Shown in pieces: positions 17,646 to 27,455 of a stretch of DNA of 64,000 nt. The DNA comes from Chitinophagales bacterium (GTDB lineage: Bacteria > Bacteroidota > Bacteroidia > Chitinophagales > UBA8649): the NCBI GenBank assembly GCA_020635995.1, contig JACJYS010000001.1, forward strand, positions 248,001 through 312,000, given 5' to 3'. A model generated the notes under the pieces. The model saw only the letters and a program-made list of their open reading frames with translations. It was not told the origin of the DNA and did not search any database. The stretch's first letter is position 1; every line of letters begins with the position of its first letter. Both the position numbers and the translations under genes were made by a program.

Positions 17646-20144
17646 TCAGATATTTGCCCTTTTCAGCCTTAAAGAATTAGCAATAACAGATACAGAGCTG
17701 AAACTCATAGCTAAAGCGGCTATCATAGGAGATAATAAAATACCGAAAAACGGAAACAGCAAGCCTGCTGCCACAGGAATACCTACACTATTGTAAATAA
17801 GAGCAAAAAATAAGTTTTGTTTTATATTTTTCATTACGGCATCACTTAAATTTCTTGCTTTTACTATTCCTTGCAAATCGCCTTTTACTAAAGTAATCAT
17901 AGCACTTTCTATGGCTACGTCTGTTCCTGTGCCCATAGCAATACCCACATCACTTTTGGCTAATGCAGGAGCATCATTTATACCATCGCCAGCCATTGCC
18001 ACTATTTTACCTTCTTTTTGTAGCTCTTCTACTTCTTTAAGTTTATCTGCCGGAAGTAAACCTGCCTTAAAACCGTCTAAATTGAGTTCTTTTGCTACAG
18101 CCTGAGCCGTATCTTCATTATCGCCAGTTAGCATTATCACTTTTATTCCTTTTTGTTGTAATTCCTTTATAGCAACAGCACTTGTTTGTTTTATTTTATC
18201 CGCTATAACAATAAAACCACTCACATTTCCATCAATAGCCAAAAAAGAAACCGTTTTGCCTTGTTTTTGATATTTATGAGCTTCATCTTTTACACTTTTT
18301 GTCATTTCGGCATTAGCATAGCTCATCATTTTTTCATTTCCTAAAGCTACTTTTTTGCCATTTACTATACCTTCTACGCCTTTTCCTGTTATGGCTTCAA
18401 AATTTGAAGTTTTTAAAATTTGCACATTATTTTTTTCGCCAAATTTAGCTGTAGCTTCAGCCAATGGATGCTCACTACCGCTATTTAAAGAAACTACATA
18501 TTGTAAAATCTCATTATCGTTATAGCCATTGTTTAGCGTTTCTATTTTTTCTACGGTAGGTTTGCCTTCTGTTAATGTTCCTGTTTTATCTACAATTATA
18601 GTATCTACTTTATCCATTTTTTCCAATGCTTCGGCATTTTTTATTAGCACGCCATTTTGAGCTCCCTTGCCCACACCTACCATAACCGACATTGGCGTAG
18701 CCAAACCTAAAGCACACGGGCAGGCAATAATTAATACAGCAATGGCATTAACCAAAGCATAAACATAAGACGGCTGCGGACCAAATAATGCCCAAGCAAT
18801 AAAGGTAACTACTGAAATAGCCACTACAATAGGCACAAAATACGCAGAAACCGTATCGGCTAATTTTTGAATAGGAGCTCTGCTTCTGCTGGCATCATTT
18901 ACCATGTTTATTATTTGCGAAAGCAAAGTGTCTGTTCCTACTTTCTCTGCTTTCATTAAAAAAGTATTATTGCCGTTTATAGTACCACTGCTCACAGTAT
19001 CTCCTACGGTTTTTTCTACGGGAATAGGCTCTCCTGTTATCATAGATTCATCTATGGTGCTTGTTCCTTCTGTAATACTACCGTCCACAGGTATTTTATC
19101 TCCGGGTTTTACTCTTAAAATATCGCTTATCTCTATTTCATTTATACCTACTTCTATTTCTTTACCGTCTTCTACTTTTATGGCTTTATTAGGTGCTAAT
19201 TTCAACAACTCTTTAATAGCTGAATTGGTTTTGCTATGTGCACGAGCTTCTAAAACTTGCCCCATTAAAACAAGGGTAAGTATTACCGTAGTAGCTTCAA
19301 AATATACGTGTACAGTTCCCGATTCTGTTAAAAACTGCTCAGGGAAAAAAGTGGGAAACAACAGACCAAATACACTAAAAATCCATGCCACTCCGGCACC
19401 TATTCCTATTAAAGTAAACATGTTTAAGTTCCAGGTTTTAATGCTTTTATAGGCTCGTTCAAAAAACATCCAAGTAGCATAAAAAACTACAGGAAGTGAT
19501 AAGGCAAACTGTACCCAGTTCCAATATTTTTGTGGTAACACTTTATACAAAGGATTATTGGGAATCATTTCACTCATGGCTATTAAAAAAATAGGAAGGG
19601 TAAAAGCTGTAGCAATCCAAAACTTTTTTAATAATTTATTATACGATTTTTCTTCTGCCGATAAATCGGCTTTTAGTGGCACTAAATCCATACCGCAAAT
19701 GGGGCAAGCACCGGCATGGTCTTCTACTATTTCGGGGTGCATGGGGCAAGTCCATTTTTCTGCCGATAAAGAGTTTAAATTTTGCTCTTCTACTAAATCC
19801 ATCCCACACACAGGGCAATCTCCCGGTTTATTGTATGTTTTATCGCCCTCGCAGTGCATGGGGCAGTAAAAAACGCCCGTTCCTTTCCCTTTTGGTTTCT
19901 CCTGTTTTGTTGGTTTATCATGTTTATGCTCTCCTATATTGTGTATAGTGTAAGTACTGCCATCTTTTTTTAATGCTTCTTGAAAAACCTCTATTGGAAT
20001 ATGTTTTTCCATTTCAATAGTAGCTTCTGCTTGGTCTAAATCAACAAAAACATTTACTACATCCGGTACTTTTGCCAGCGTATTTTGTACATGGTTTTTA
20101 CAACCACTACAACTCATCCCGTGAATATGATATTTATGTGTCAT
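17646..20144 (-). CDS. copA: Copper-exporting P1B-type ATPase
   Basis: 832 residues from ATG 20144; the frame is open to 20171 but MTHKYHIHGMSCSGC is the natural beginning. Domains in order: one heavy-metal-associated domain with GMSCSGC (residues about 3-68); two short zinc-ribbon-like modules of the type CPMH...CPVCGM (about 95-125 and 135-165); membrane helices; actuator loop with TGEP; CPC metal-transport motif at C475-P476-C477; phosphorylation site DKTGTLTEG (D519); TGDN and GDGINDAPAL of the P/N domains. It pumps Cu(I) (or Ag(I)) out of the cytoplasm at the cost of ATP. The two CPMH/CGM modules are also seen in CusB-type and other copper proteins. The AraC-type gene 84 bases upstream probably controls it. 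Confidence 0.95.
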   Translation of the reverse strand: MTHKYHIHGMSCSGCKNHVQNTLAKVPDVVNVFVDLDQAEATIEMEKHIPIEVFQEALKKDGSTYTIHNIGEHKHDKPTKQEKPKGKGTGVFYCPMHCEGDKTYNKPGDCPVCGMDLVEEQNLNSLSAEKWTCPMHPEIVEDHAGACPICGMDLVPLKADLSAEEKSYNKLLKKFWIATAFTLPIFLIAMSEMIPNNPLYKVLPQKYWNWVQFALSLPVVFYATWMFFERAYKSIKTWNLNMFTLIGIGAGVAWIFSVFGLLFPTFFPEQFLTESGTVHVYFEATTVILTLVLMGQVLEARAHSKTNSAIKELLKLAPNKAIKVEDGKEIEVGINEIEISDILRVKPGDKIPVDGSITEGTSTIDESMITGEPIPVEKTVGDTVSSGTINGNNTFLMKAEKVGTDTLLSQIINMVNDASRSRAPIQKLADTVSAYFVPIVVAISVVTFIAWALFGPQPSYVYALVNAIAVLIIACPCALGLATPMSVMVGVGKGAQNGVLIKNAEALEKMDKVDTIIVDKTGTLTEGKPTVEKIETLNNGYNDNEILQYVVSLNSGSEHPLAEATAKFGEKNNVQILKTSNFEAITGKGVEGIVNGKKVALGNEKMMSYANAEMTKSVKDEAHKYQKQGKTVSFLAIDGNVSGFIVIADKIKQTSAVAIKELQQKGIKVIMLTGDNEDTAQAVAKELNLDGFKAGLLPADKLKEVEELQKEGKIVAMAGDGINDAPALAKSDVGIAMGTGTDVAIESAMITLVKGDLQGIVKARNLSDAVMKNIKQNLFFALIYNSVGIPVAAGLLFPFFGILLSPMIAALAMSFSSVSVIANSLRLKRANI

Positions 20145-20228
20145 AACTAATTTTACTTTAGTACAGCACAAAGTTCTATAATACTCAATAATTAAGTTTT
20201 ACAATATTTTGGGTTTGATTTGTAAGAT

Positions 20229-20789
20229 TTATAAATCTTCTAAAGATTTTCGTTTTAAAGTACCCAGTTTTTTAAAGTGGCTTGGTGTTAAGCCTGTTTC
20301 TTTTTTAAATTGATTACTTAAATAAGCCACGCTTGAATAGTTTAATTGGTCTGAAATTTCACTTAGGCTAAGTTCATCATACATTAAAAGTTCTTTTACT
20401 TTTTCTATTTTTTGAAGAATATAATATCTTTCTATTGTTATGCCCTCTACTTCTGAAAATAAGTGGCTTAAAGTACTATATTCTGTATGCAATTGTGCAG
20501 CAAGAAATTCAGATAATGTAATATTAATATCGTTATTTTTATTTTGAACTATATCAATTATTGAGGTTTTTATTTGCTCAATAATTTGTGATTTTTTATC
20601 GTCCAATAAGTCAAAACCGTAACTTTTAAGTTCGTTTATTAGCCGTGGTTTAATATGTGAAATGTCATCTTCTTGAAGTTCAACTACGCCTAAATTTACA
20701 TTTAATGGATGCAACTCTAATTTTTCAAGACTTGATTTTACAACCATTTTACAGCGATTGCACACCATATTTTTAATGTAAATTTTCAT
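20229..20789 (-). CDS. AraC-family regulator with a metal-binding-like N-terminal domain
   Basis: 186 residues. The N-terminal 70 residues have the size and pattern of a heavy-metal-associated fold, opening MKIYIKNMVCNRCKMVV with a C-x-x-C pair (C10, C13), the usual Cu(I) ligand arrangement. The C-terminal 90 residues are an AraC-type double helix-turn-helix (LSLSEISDQLNYSSVAYLSN, then FKKETGLTPSHFKK). The usual sugar-binding cupin domain is missing. It lies directly upstream of the copper ATPase gene on the same strand, and I infer that it senses Cu(I) and switches on that gene. Its start is 21 bases after the stop of the pigment-cluster oxidoreductase, so read-through from that operon is possible. 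Confidence 0.85.
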   Translation of the reverse strand: MKIYIKNMVCNRCKMVVKSSLEKLELHPLNVNLGVVELQEDDISHIKPRLINELKSYGFDLLDDKKSQIIEQIKTSIIDIVQNKNNDINITLSEFLAAQLHTEYSTLSHLFSEVEGITIERYYILQKIEKVKELLMYDELSLSEISDQLNYSSVAYLSNQFKKETGLTPSHFKKLGTLKRKSLEDL

Positions 20790-20810
20790 ATTTTTAATTC
20801 AAGCAAAGGT

Positions 20811-22334
20811 TTATTTCATTTTCACTTTATCATACAAGTATTCTTTGCCCATTATCTCGCCACAGGTCATAAATGCACTTACCGTTACGCCCAATACTCC
20901 GTGTAAGTTTACATTTTGCCCTGTAAAAAAGAGGTTGTTTAATTTAGTTTGTGGAGAAATATAAGCTTTAAGTGGATTTTTATAATCTTTAGAATAACCA
21001 TAAATAGAACCGTTAGGCGAGTATAAATAATCTCTATAAGTTAGTGGTGTAGAAACATTTATGCTTTTTATATTGCCTTTAAGTTGTGGCATTACTTTAT
21101 ACACTTCTTTTAAAAATATTTCGTTATGTTTTTCTTTAAATTCGGCATACATTTTACCTCTTTCTTCTTCAAAACCGGCTACGTTTTCGGTATTTTTCCA
21201 TTCTTCTACGTCTTCAAAATTCATGTAAGCTATGGCAATAACACTTTCTGCCCATTTATTAGATTTTGGATTAACGGGCGTAAACGCCATGTAGTTTAGC
21301 GGCCAATTATTTTTGTTGTAAAACTCGCCATTCCAAACGTTATAATCTTTAAAATGGTAGTGATTGTAGTTTTGGTAAGGCATTTTTTCTTTGTCTTTTA
21401 AAACTATGTGCATAGAGTAAGCACTACTTGAGTTTTTTATGGAGTTTAATCTATTTATATAAGCGTTTCTTATATGAGCACCTTCTACCATTTTAAGCGT
21501 ATTAATAGGGTGTATATTTGAAATAAACTTTTTAGCAAAGTAGGTTTCTCCCGTTTTAAGTTTTACGCTTATTATTTCTTTATCTTTAGCAATAAATTTT
21601 TCTACATTCTGATAGCGTTTTACCACACCTCCGTTGGCTCTTATATTGCGTACTAAATATTTGGCTATTTGCCCCGCCCCGCCTGTAAATCTGTATGCAC
21701 TTTCTATATAAGAATTGGTTATTAATGCGTGTTCGTACAAAGTAGAGTTTTCTATATTCCCGGCATATAAAAGGTTGTTTCCGCCTAAAATACTTTTTAG
21801 TTTTTCGCTTTTAAAATGCTCATTAAAATATTTGGCTATTGAAACATCTAAAAAGTCAAAATTTAAAGTGTCGTGGTAGGCATTATCTGTTAAATGATAA
21901 AAAGGATAACGCAAACCTATTTCCCGAATTTCTTTTACAAATTTTTGTAAACTTTCTTTTTCCTTTGGAAACTCTTGGGCTAATATTTCAACAAAATTTT
22001 CTCGCCCTATACCATATTTGTAAAAGCTGTTATCATTGTCGTAAGAAATATGTTCAAAACCACCGGCATCCATACGTTTGTATTTCAGCTTGTCTAAAAT
22101 ATTAAAATATTTAAAATACTGGTGTAGCGATTGTCCTTCGTCTAAGCCACCCACATAATGCACACCCGTATCAAAAGTAACACCATCGTGTTTAAAATCT
22201 TGTAGGCTACCGCCAAACTGCTGATTTTTTTCTAAAATGCAAACACTATATCCTTCTTTAGATAAAATATAACCGCACGCCAATCCGCCCAATCCGCTAC
22301 CTATTATTACAATATCAAATTTATTGCCGTCCAT
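20811..22334 (-). CDS. FAD-dependent phytoene-desaturase/carotenoid-isomerase-like oxidoreductase
   Basis: 507 residues. The N-terminus has the dinucleotide-binding motif DIVIIGSGLGGLACGYILSKEG and the CrtI/CrtISO-type second stretch (KHDGVTFDTGVHYVGG). The C-terminus has the matching FAD loop (NLFFTGQNVNLHGVLGVTVSA). Members of this family desaturate or isomerise long conjugated chains or related lipids. It is the last gene of the pigment operon, its start next to the MMPL gene stop with no gap. A role in polyene desaturation or double-bond isomerisation is inference; related oxidoreductases are present in flexirubin clusters as I remember them. Confidence 0.87.
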   Translation of the reverse strand: MDGNKFDIVIIGSGLGGLACGYILSKEGYSVCILEKNQQFGGSLQDFKHDGVTFDTGVHYVGGLDEGQSLHQYFKYFNILDKLKYKRMDAGGFEHISYDNDNSFYKYGIGRENFVEILAQEFPKEKESLQKFVKEIREIGLRYPFYHLTDNAYHDTLNFDFLDVSIAKYFNEHFKSEKLKSILGGNNLLYAGNIENSTLYEHALITNSYIESAYRFTGGAGQIAKYLVRNIRANGGVVKRYQNVEKFIAKDKEIISVKLKTGETYFAKKFISNIHPINTLKMVEGAHIRNAYINRLNSIKNSSSAYSMHIVLKDKEKMPYQNYNHYHFKDYNVWNGEFYNKNNWPLNYMAFTPVNPKSNKWAESVIAIAYMNFEDVEEWKNTENVAGFEEERGKMYAEFKEKHNEIFLKEVYKVMPQLKGNIKSINVSTPLTYRDYLYSPNGSIYGYSKDYKNPLKAYISPQTKLNNLFFTGQNVNLHGVLGVTVSAFMTCGEIMGKEYLYDKVKMK

Positions 22335-25300
22335 TTATAACTTTGTTATTGTTTTATTTTTAGTGTTTAAAATTACTTTTGTTTTAATGTTTTTAATTGC
22401 CTCTATTTTATTTTCATTTGTATTGGCAATAATAAATACCTGTTCAAATTTTGTAGTGTCCATTTCATTAATGTCATTTTCAACCGTACAGCCTTTCAAC
22501 AAGTATAAATTTTTTACAAAAATATAATTATCTGTTATAATAGCAACTTCTGCATCGGGCGAAAGTACTTTAATAGCGGTAGCCGCTACACCCAAATTAT
22601 CATTAATTACAAGAGTCGGTGCATTATTTTTTATAAATGGCAATATTGCTTCAAAGTAATTAAACTGCTTTAAAAATGTATGAGCTTTACTATAGGTATT
22701 ATTGTTTTTGTACAGATAATTACTCAATATTTTCTTATCATAAAGTTTTACGGTATCATTTTTATCAAGTATTTCTGCATGATTTTTTTTATACTCGTCT
22801 CTTATTCTTTTGTAGCGGTCTAAATTATTTGTACCAAAAGTAGTATCGTCAAAAGCTATTCTTTTGCCTATAACGGCTTGCATGGCTCTTCGCTGCCCAA
22901 AAAACTGTTTTCTGTGCAAAGTATCAATGGTGCCGTTAATATGAAAAGGAACTACGTCCATTTTTAAATCATAAGCCATTTGAAAACCACCACGGTAAAA
23001 ACGCGTTAGTTTTTTATTTTGTTCTCTCGTTCCTTCAGGAAAAACAGCTATAGAATAGCCTTCTGCTACTTTTACTTTTAAGTTTTGCATTAACTCGTCT
23101 ATATCTCCTTCTACAGAATAAAAATCTGCTAAGCGAGCTCCCAAGCCAAAAACAGGATTATTACGCACCCAGTTTTTGGTAAGCAAAATTAATTGTGGAT
23201 GCAAACCAACTATTAATGGTGTGTCTATTAATGATTGGTGGTTAGAAATAATTACAGCAGGCTTGCTAAAGTCCTCATTATAAGGGTTTTCAAATTTTAA
23301 TCGTTTGCCGGGAAACATAATGCGGATATAACTTTTGCCCCACAGATTAAAAGCTTTATGATAAAAATGTTTTCTTTTTAATAAAGGAATAAAAAATAGA
23401 ATTTTTAGCAAATATCCTAAAAGTGTAATGGTAATAACACCAGCCATTAAAGTGCTATAAGCAAAAAAAGTATCGTAAGCACTTTTTATGGTTATGGGTT
23501 CAAAACCCCGTTTTATTCGGCTAAATAAAACAAACCGCACTAAAAACGGCAATAAAATTATAGAATAAGTATATACCGATAAAATAGCCACCATGCCTGC
23601 TGCCGCTATAGAGTGTAAAGCCGGATGTTTGGCAAAAATTAAAACACCAATACCTACAAAAGTGGTTAAAGCAGATAAAGTAACAGACGATTTTACAGTA
23701 TTTATGTGTTTTTCGCCATTTGTATAATCGCTTAGTAAAGTGTTTAATATAAATATGCTGTAATCTATACCTAAGCCAAATATAAAAATGACTACTATAA
23801 TGTTTAGCATGTTAAATGTAATATTAAACAAGCCCATTAAACCCAGTGTAGTAACCCAACTGAGGGCTACAGGAGTAAAAGCTAAGCCTACCAGTTCAAA
23901 TTTTCTGAAATAAATAAATAAGATTAATAGAATAACTGCCAGCAAAATAATACTTATAGTTTTTAAAGAACTTTTTACTTGCAATACCAATTTTTTAATG
24001 GCACTATTTCTATCTAAAATATATACATCGTTGTCTTTTTGTTGTAGTTCGTTAGTTAATTGTTCTTTGTTAGCCTTATCTAACTTTACTATTATTGTGC
24101 TGTAAGCTTTTCCTGTTTGGTGGTCTATAGATAAATAGTTTTCGGTTAGCTTGTTTAGCTTTATTTCATCGGTAGTAGAAGGGTTTTCTAATTGCTTTAT
24201 AAAACCGTTAAACGCTTCTGGTTTTAGTCCAATATTATTGGCTTCTTCGGTCAGTATATTTTTAACCTTTTCTATTTTATTGGTAGTCCAAAAGTTTTTC
24301 CAAGCGTTTATTCTTTCCTCTTGTGTTTGGGTGCTACTTACCAAACCTAATGCCGATTTTATTTCTTCAACAGGAACATTGCTTTCTTGTAATTGTTTTT
24401 CTACATTTTCTGTAGCAATTAATGCTTCGTTTAAATTGTCTTTTTCTATAACTACCAGCAAATTGCTTTGCAAAGCATTAGAAGCTTTGTGTAGTTCCGT
24501 TTCTGCATTGGCAATGTAGGTAGGCATATAGTTTAGCTGGTTTAAATCGCTAACAAAACCTATTTTTTTGATAAAAAAGACAGCTATAAATACAAGCACA
24601 AAACAAGTGGCTACCAACACTTTGTTTTTATGAAAAGGATAACTTAAAGCTTTGTCAAAAGCATTCTTTTTAACGGTTTTGTTTTTAAACGTATTTTTAT
24701 ACAATACCGGTAGCACCAAAATAGAAAATACAGCACCAAAAAACATACTTAAAGCGGCAAACAAAGCCAAATCGCTTAATGCTTTGCTACCAATAAGCAA
24801 CAAAGACAAAAATGCTCCCGCAGTAGTTAAACTACCTGCTAAAATAGGTCCGGCAGTGTGTGTAATAGTACTTTCGCTATCTCCTGTTTTTCTTAAATGT
24901 CCAAAAATATGTAGGGTATAGTCTATAATAGCACCCAAGAGCACAGAACCCATACCTAATGAAATGGCAGACACATAATTTTGCTTAAAAAACAAAAAAG
25001 ACAATGCCGTAGCAGAACCCAACACCACAGGAATAACAAAACCCGGCAGCACTTTTATACTTTTAAAATAAAAGGCTAATCCTATAAGCAAAATAGCCAA
25101 AGCTATATTTACCGTTAGCATAATATCTTTTTTTATTCTTATGGCATTTTCTTGTGCTATTATTGCCGAGCCAAATACATAACACTTTACATTGCTTTCG
25201 CTATTTATATTGCTTAGCGTTTCTGTTATTTTGCTGTGTAATAATTCTTTTTTATTATCCTCATTTATGTTTTCTATCACGCTTGTAAAACCAAGCAAGT

Positions 25301-25916
25301 AAGTGCTGTCTTTTGATATTAGAAAGGAATTGTTTAACGTAAAATTATCATCTACTTGAAGGCTTTTTAATTTTTTTAAAGCCAAAGAGCCAAAATCTAA
25401 AGGGTCGTTTAGTATGCTATTTTTCATCATAGCTCCCGCAGGCGTAAATAACACTCGTAGTTTATTTTGAATCTTGCTTTTTAAAACATCTTCATTTAAG
25501 TTTACTTTTTCTAAATCTTGGGGCGTTAAATAAATAGGTAAGTGCGTATAAATATTATCTAACAAAGAAATAAACTGTGCTTCATTGTTTTTTATGGCAA
25601 TGTTAGAAAATAAACTGTCCTCATTAAGTGCTTCAAGTTGGTTTTGCAGTATAGTGCCTTGCTGTATTAAACTGTCCACATTTTTATTTTCATCTTTTAA
25701 AATAAAAATAAGTTTATTGTTGGTGCTTGTTTTTTCAAGCAAGTGTTCAAATTTTGCTAAATCGCCATCTTTAGGCAGTACGTTGGTTATGTCGTCTTCT
25801 AAATGTAAATGCGTAATGGCATAAAACCCCATGCCTAATATTCCAACAAGCAGAATAAGGAAAACAATAATGTTTTTTTCAAAAAAACGATAGGCATTTA
25901 CAAAAAATGTAATCAC
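22335..25916 (-). CDS. MMPL-family exporter fused to a PlsC-type acyltransferase
   Basis: 1193 residues in three parts. Residues 1 to about 800 are an RND/MMPL lipid exporter: two sets of six membrane helices (second set around GLGIDYSIFILNTLLSDYTNG) with large periplasmic loops. Residues about 870-1060 are a 1-acylglycerol-phosphate acyltransferase-like domain with the HX4D motif in SNHQSLIDTP (H893, D898) and the substrate loop FPEGTR. The last 130 residues (TLVINDNLGVAATAIKVLSP onward) have a Rossmann-like alternation with no identifiable cofactor loop. The fusion suggests that one inner-membrane protein acylates or hands over the polyene lipid and exports it. Overlaps the glycosyltransferase gene by 4 bases. 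Confidence 0.9.
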   Translation of the reverse strand: MITFFVNAYRFFEKNIIVFLILLVGILGMGFYAITHLHLEDDITNVLPKDGDLAKFEHLLEKTSTNNKLIFILKDENKNVDSLIQQGTILQNQLEALNEDSLFSNIAIKNNEAQFISLLDNIYTHLPIYLTPQDLEKVNLNEDVLKSKIQNKLRVLFTPAGAMMKNSILNDPLDFGSLALKKLKSLQVDDNFTLNNSFLISKDSTYLLGFTSVIENINEDNKKELLHSKITETLSNINSESNVKCYVFGSAIIAQENAIRIKKDIMLTVNIALAILLIGLAFYFKSIKVLPGFVIPVVLGSATALSFLFFKQNYVSAISLGMGSVLLGAIIDYTLHIFGHLRKTGDSESTITHTAGPILAGSLTTAGAFLSLLLIGSKALSDLALFAALSMFFGAVFSILVLPVLYKNTFKNKTVKKNAFDKALSYPFHKNKVLVATCFVLVFIAVFFIKKIGFVSDLNQLNYMPTYIANAETELHKASNALQSNLLVVIEKDNLNEALIATENVEKQLQESNVPVEEIKSALGLVSSTQTQEERINAWKNFWTTNKIEKVKNILTEEANNIGLKPEAFNGFIKQLENPSTTDEIKLNKLTENYLSIDHQTGKAYSTIIVKLDKANKEQLTNELQQKDNDVYILDRNSAIKKLVLQVKSSLKTISIILLAVILLILFIYFRKFELVGLAFTPVALSWVTTLGLMGLFNITFNMLNIIVVIFIFGLGIDYSIFILNTLLSDYTNGEKHINTVKSSVTLSALTTFVGIGVLIFAKHPALHSIAAAGMVAILSVYTYSIILLPFLVRFVLFSRIKRGFEPITIKSAYDTFFAYSTLMAGVITITLLGYLLKILFFIPLLKRKHFYHKAFNLWGKSYIRIMFPGKRLKFENPYNEDFSKPAVIISNHQSLIDTPLIVGLHPQLILLTKNWVRNNPVFGLGARLADFYSVEGDIDELMQNLKVKVAEGYSIAVFPEGTREQNKKLTRFYRGGFQMAYDLKMDVVPFHINGTIDTLHRKQFFGQRRAMQAVIGKRIAFDDTTFGTNNLDRYKRIRDEYKKNHAEILDKNDTVKLYDKKILSNYLYKNNNTYSKAHTFLKQFNYFEAILPFIKNNAPTLVINDNLGVAATAIKVLSPDAEVAIITDNYIFVKNLYLLKGCTVENDINEMDTTKFEQVFIIANTNENKIEAIKNIKTKVILNTKNKTITKL

Positions 25917-27079
25917 TTTTTAAGGTTTTTTCGGGCTTTATAAAATAAAAATACAACTAAAGTAATAATTATTGCACCCGTTAAGGCAAAAACAATTCCA
26001 CCAATGTATTGTTGCTTTAAATTTTCAAATACAAACTGTACGGTTAGCTCTTGTCTTTTAGCAAATAGTAAATGATTATTGTTTTGTAAAATAAAAGCTC
26101 CAATTTCATGACTAATAAAAATAAGCAAAGGAATAAGCGGAGCAAAACCTACTACATAAGCTACGCCAATGCTTACTGCTTTATTTAGTTTGAACAAAAG
26201 GGATAAAGCAATAATAATAACGGTTTTTACACCATGAAAAGGAGAAAGCCCAATAAAAGAACCTAAAAATATGGCAAGCATTATTTTTTCAATAGGCTCA
26301 TTGCTGTTTATAACATAAGTTCTAAATAAATCTTTAAGACTTTTTTTTTTAAGACTTCTAATAAAGTTTCGTGGCTTGTAGTAAAATAAAGCCATGGTTA
26401 CCAGCACGGTATTTAATATACTTATTCTTGTAAAATCAGGTATTTTTCTAAAATGTGTAATGCGTTCTTCTTGTGGAGGATAATAAACGTCTATAGGCAA
26501 AAACTTAATAGGAATATCTTTCCATGCACTACGCACTATTACTTCTATTTCAAATTCGTATTTAGAAGTAAAAAACTTCATGTTTTTATACTTAAATATA
26601 GGATAAGAGCGGTATCCCGATTGTGTATCGGGAGCATCTATACCGGTTTCAAATTTAAACCAAAAGCTTGAAAACTTATTGCCAAAACTACTTGCCCCGG
26701 GCACGTTTTCGGTATTCATATTTCTTGAACCTATGTATAAAGCACCGGGGTCTTCTTTAATGGCATTAAAAAAAGCAGGCAAATCGCTGGCTTTGTGCTG
26801 CCCGTCAGAATCTATAGTAATAGCGTGGGTATAACCCAACTCAAGAGCTTTTTTAAAACCCGCCCGTAAAGCCATTCCTTTCCCTTGGTTTTTTTCAAAG
26901 TTTACTACGGCTTTGGCTTTAGTATTGCTCAATAATTGTGCAGTATTATCTGTGCTACCGTCATTTACTATTATTATATCTGTAGTGTATGCTAATACGC
27001 TGTCAATAACTTCAAGTAATGTACCCGAGTTGTTGTACGTAGGAATAAGTACGCAATAATGTGGGGTTAAATCAAGCAC
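25913..27079 (-). CDS. Family 2 glycosyltransferase with C-terminal DUF2062 membrane domain
   Basis: 388 residues. N-terminal GT-A domain: VLIPTYNNSGTLLEVIDSVL, VNDGSTDNT, then the metal-binding SDGQHKASD region. It most resembles dolichol-phosphate-mannose-synthase-like enzymes, which move a sugar to a lipid phosphate. The C-terminal 130 residues contain several hydrophobic helices and the DUF2062 signature (SPFHGVKTVIIIALSLLFKLN). In the pigment cluster it may glycosylate the polyene lipid or its carrier. The two-domain arrangement is also known outside this pathway. Overlaps both neighbours by a few bases. Confidence 0.87.
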   Translation of the reverse strand: MLDLTPHYCVLIPTYNNSGTLLEVIDSVLAYTTDIIIVNDGSTDNTAQLLSNTKAKAVVNFEKNQGKGMALRAGFKKALELGYTHAITIDSDGQHKASDLPAFFNAIKEDPGALYIGSRNMNTENVPGASSFGNKFSSFWFKFETGIDAPDTQSGYRSYPIFKYKNMKFFTSKYEFEIEVIVRSAWKDIPIKFLPIDVYYPPQEERITHFRKIPDFTRISILNTVLVTMALFYYKPRNFIRSLKKKSLKDLFRTYVINSNEPIEKIMLAIFLGSFIGLSPFHGVKTVIIIALSLLFKLNKAVSIGVAYVVGFAPLIPLLIFISHEIGAFILQNNNHLLFAKRQELTVQFVFENLKQQYIGGIVFALTGAIIITLVVFLFYKARKNLKK

Positions 27080-27455
27080 TTAAAGTATAATTCAATCTTG
27101 CTTTTAAAAAAATGGTATCGTTATCAAAAATTTTAGCATCAAGTTCTAATAAGCCGTTTTCTTCATTTACACTTATTTCAATATCAATCTCTTGATGCTC
27201 AGTGGGTTTTAGTATGTTTACAAACTTTACAAATTTTGAACTTTTAAATATCAAATTTTTAGTTTGATAAGCTGTTTTAACGCAATCTTTAACCAACTGA
27301 AGCTGACACACTCCCGGTGTTATAGGATTGCCGGGAAAGTGAGCTTTATATATATCGCTATCGGCTAAAATTTTAGCTTTAGCGTATATGATGTTTTCTT
27401 TTTTTGACAATGAAATTATATCAAAAATAGAAGGTTGAAGGTTTAAAGCGTTCAT
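27072..27455 (-). CDS. ApeI-like hotdog 3-hydroxyacyl-ACP dehydratase
   Basis: 127 residues, one hotdog fold. The FabZ/ApeI signature is clear in AHFPGNPITPGVCQLQLVKD: catalytic His in HFPGNP, but the position of the usual catalytic Glu after PG is taken by a Gln-containing stretch. In aryl-polyene synthesis the known dehydratase is a heterodimer of an ApeI- and an ApeP-type subunit; the second candidate here is at 34053. The enzyme removes water from the beta-hydroxyacyl-ACP in each elongation round. Overlaps the glycosyltransferase and the exported protein gene by 8 and 4 bases. Confidence 0.82.
   Translation of the reverse strand: MNALNLQPSIFDIISLSKKENIIYAKAKILADSDIYKAHFPGNPITPGVCQLQLVKDCVKTAYQTKNLIFKSSKFVKFVNILKPTEHQEIDIEISVNEENGLLELDAKIFDNDTIFLKARLNYTLSA

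Noticed and set aside
18904..19452. 182-residue open frame on the plus strand inside copA
   Set aside because: A shadow of the ATPase gene. Its translation is Ser/Ile-rich with no family pattern, and the minus strand carries all P-type ATPase motifs.
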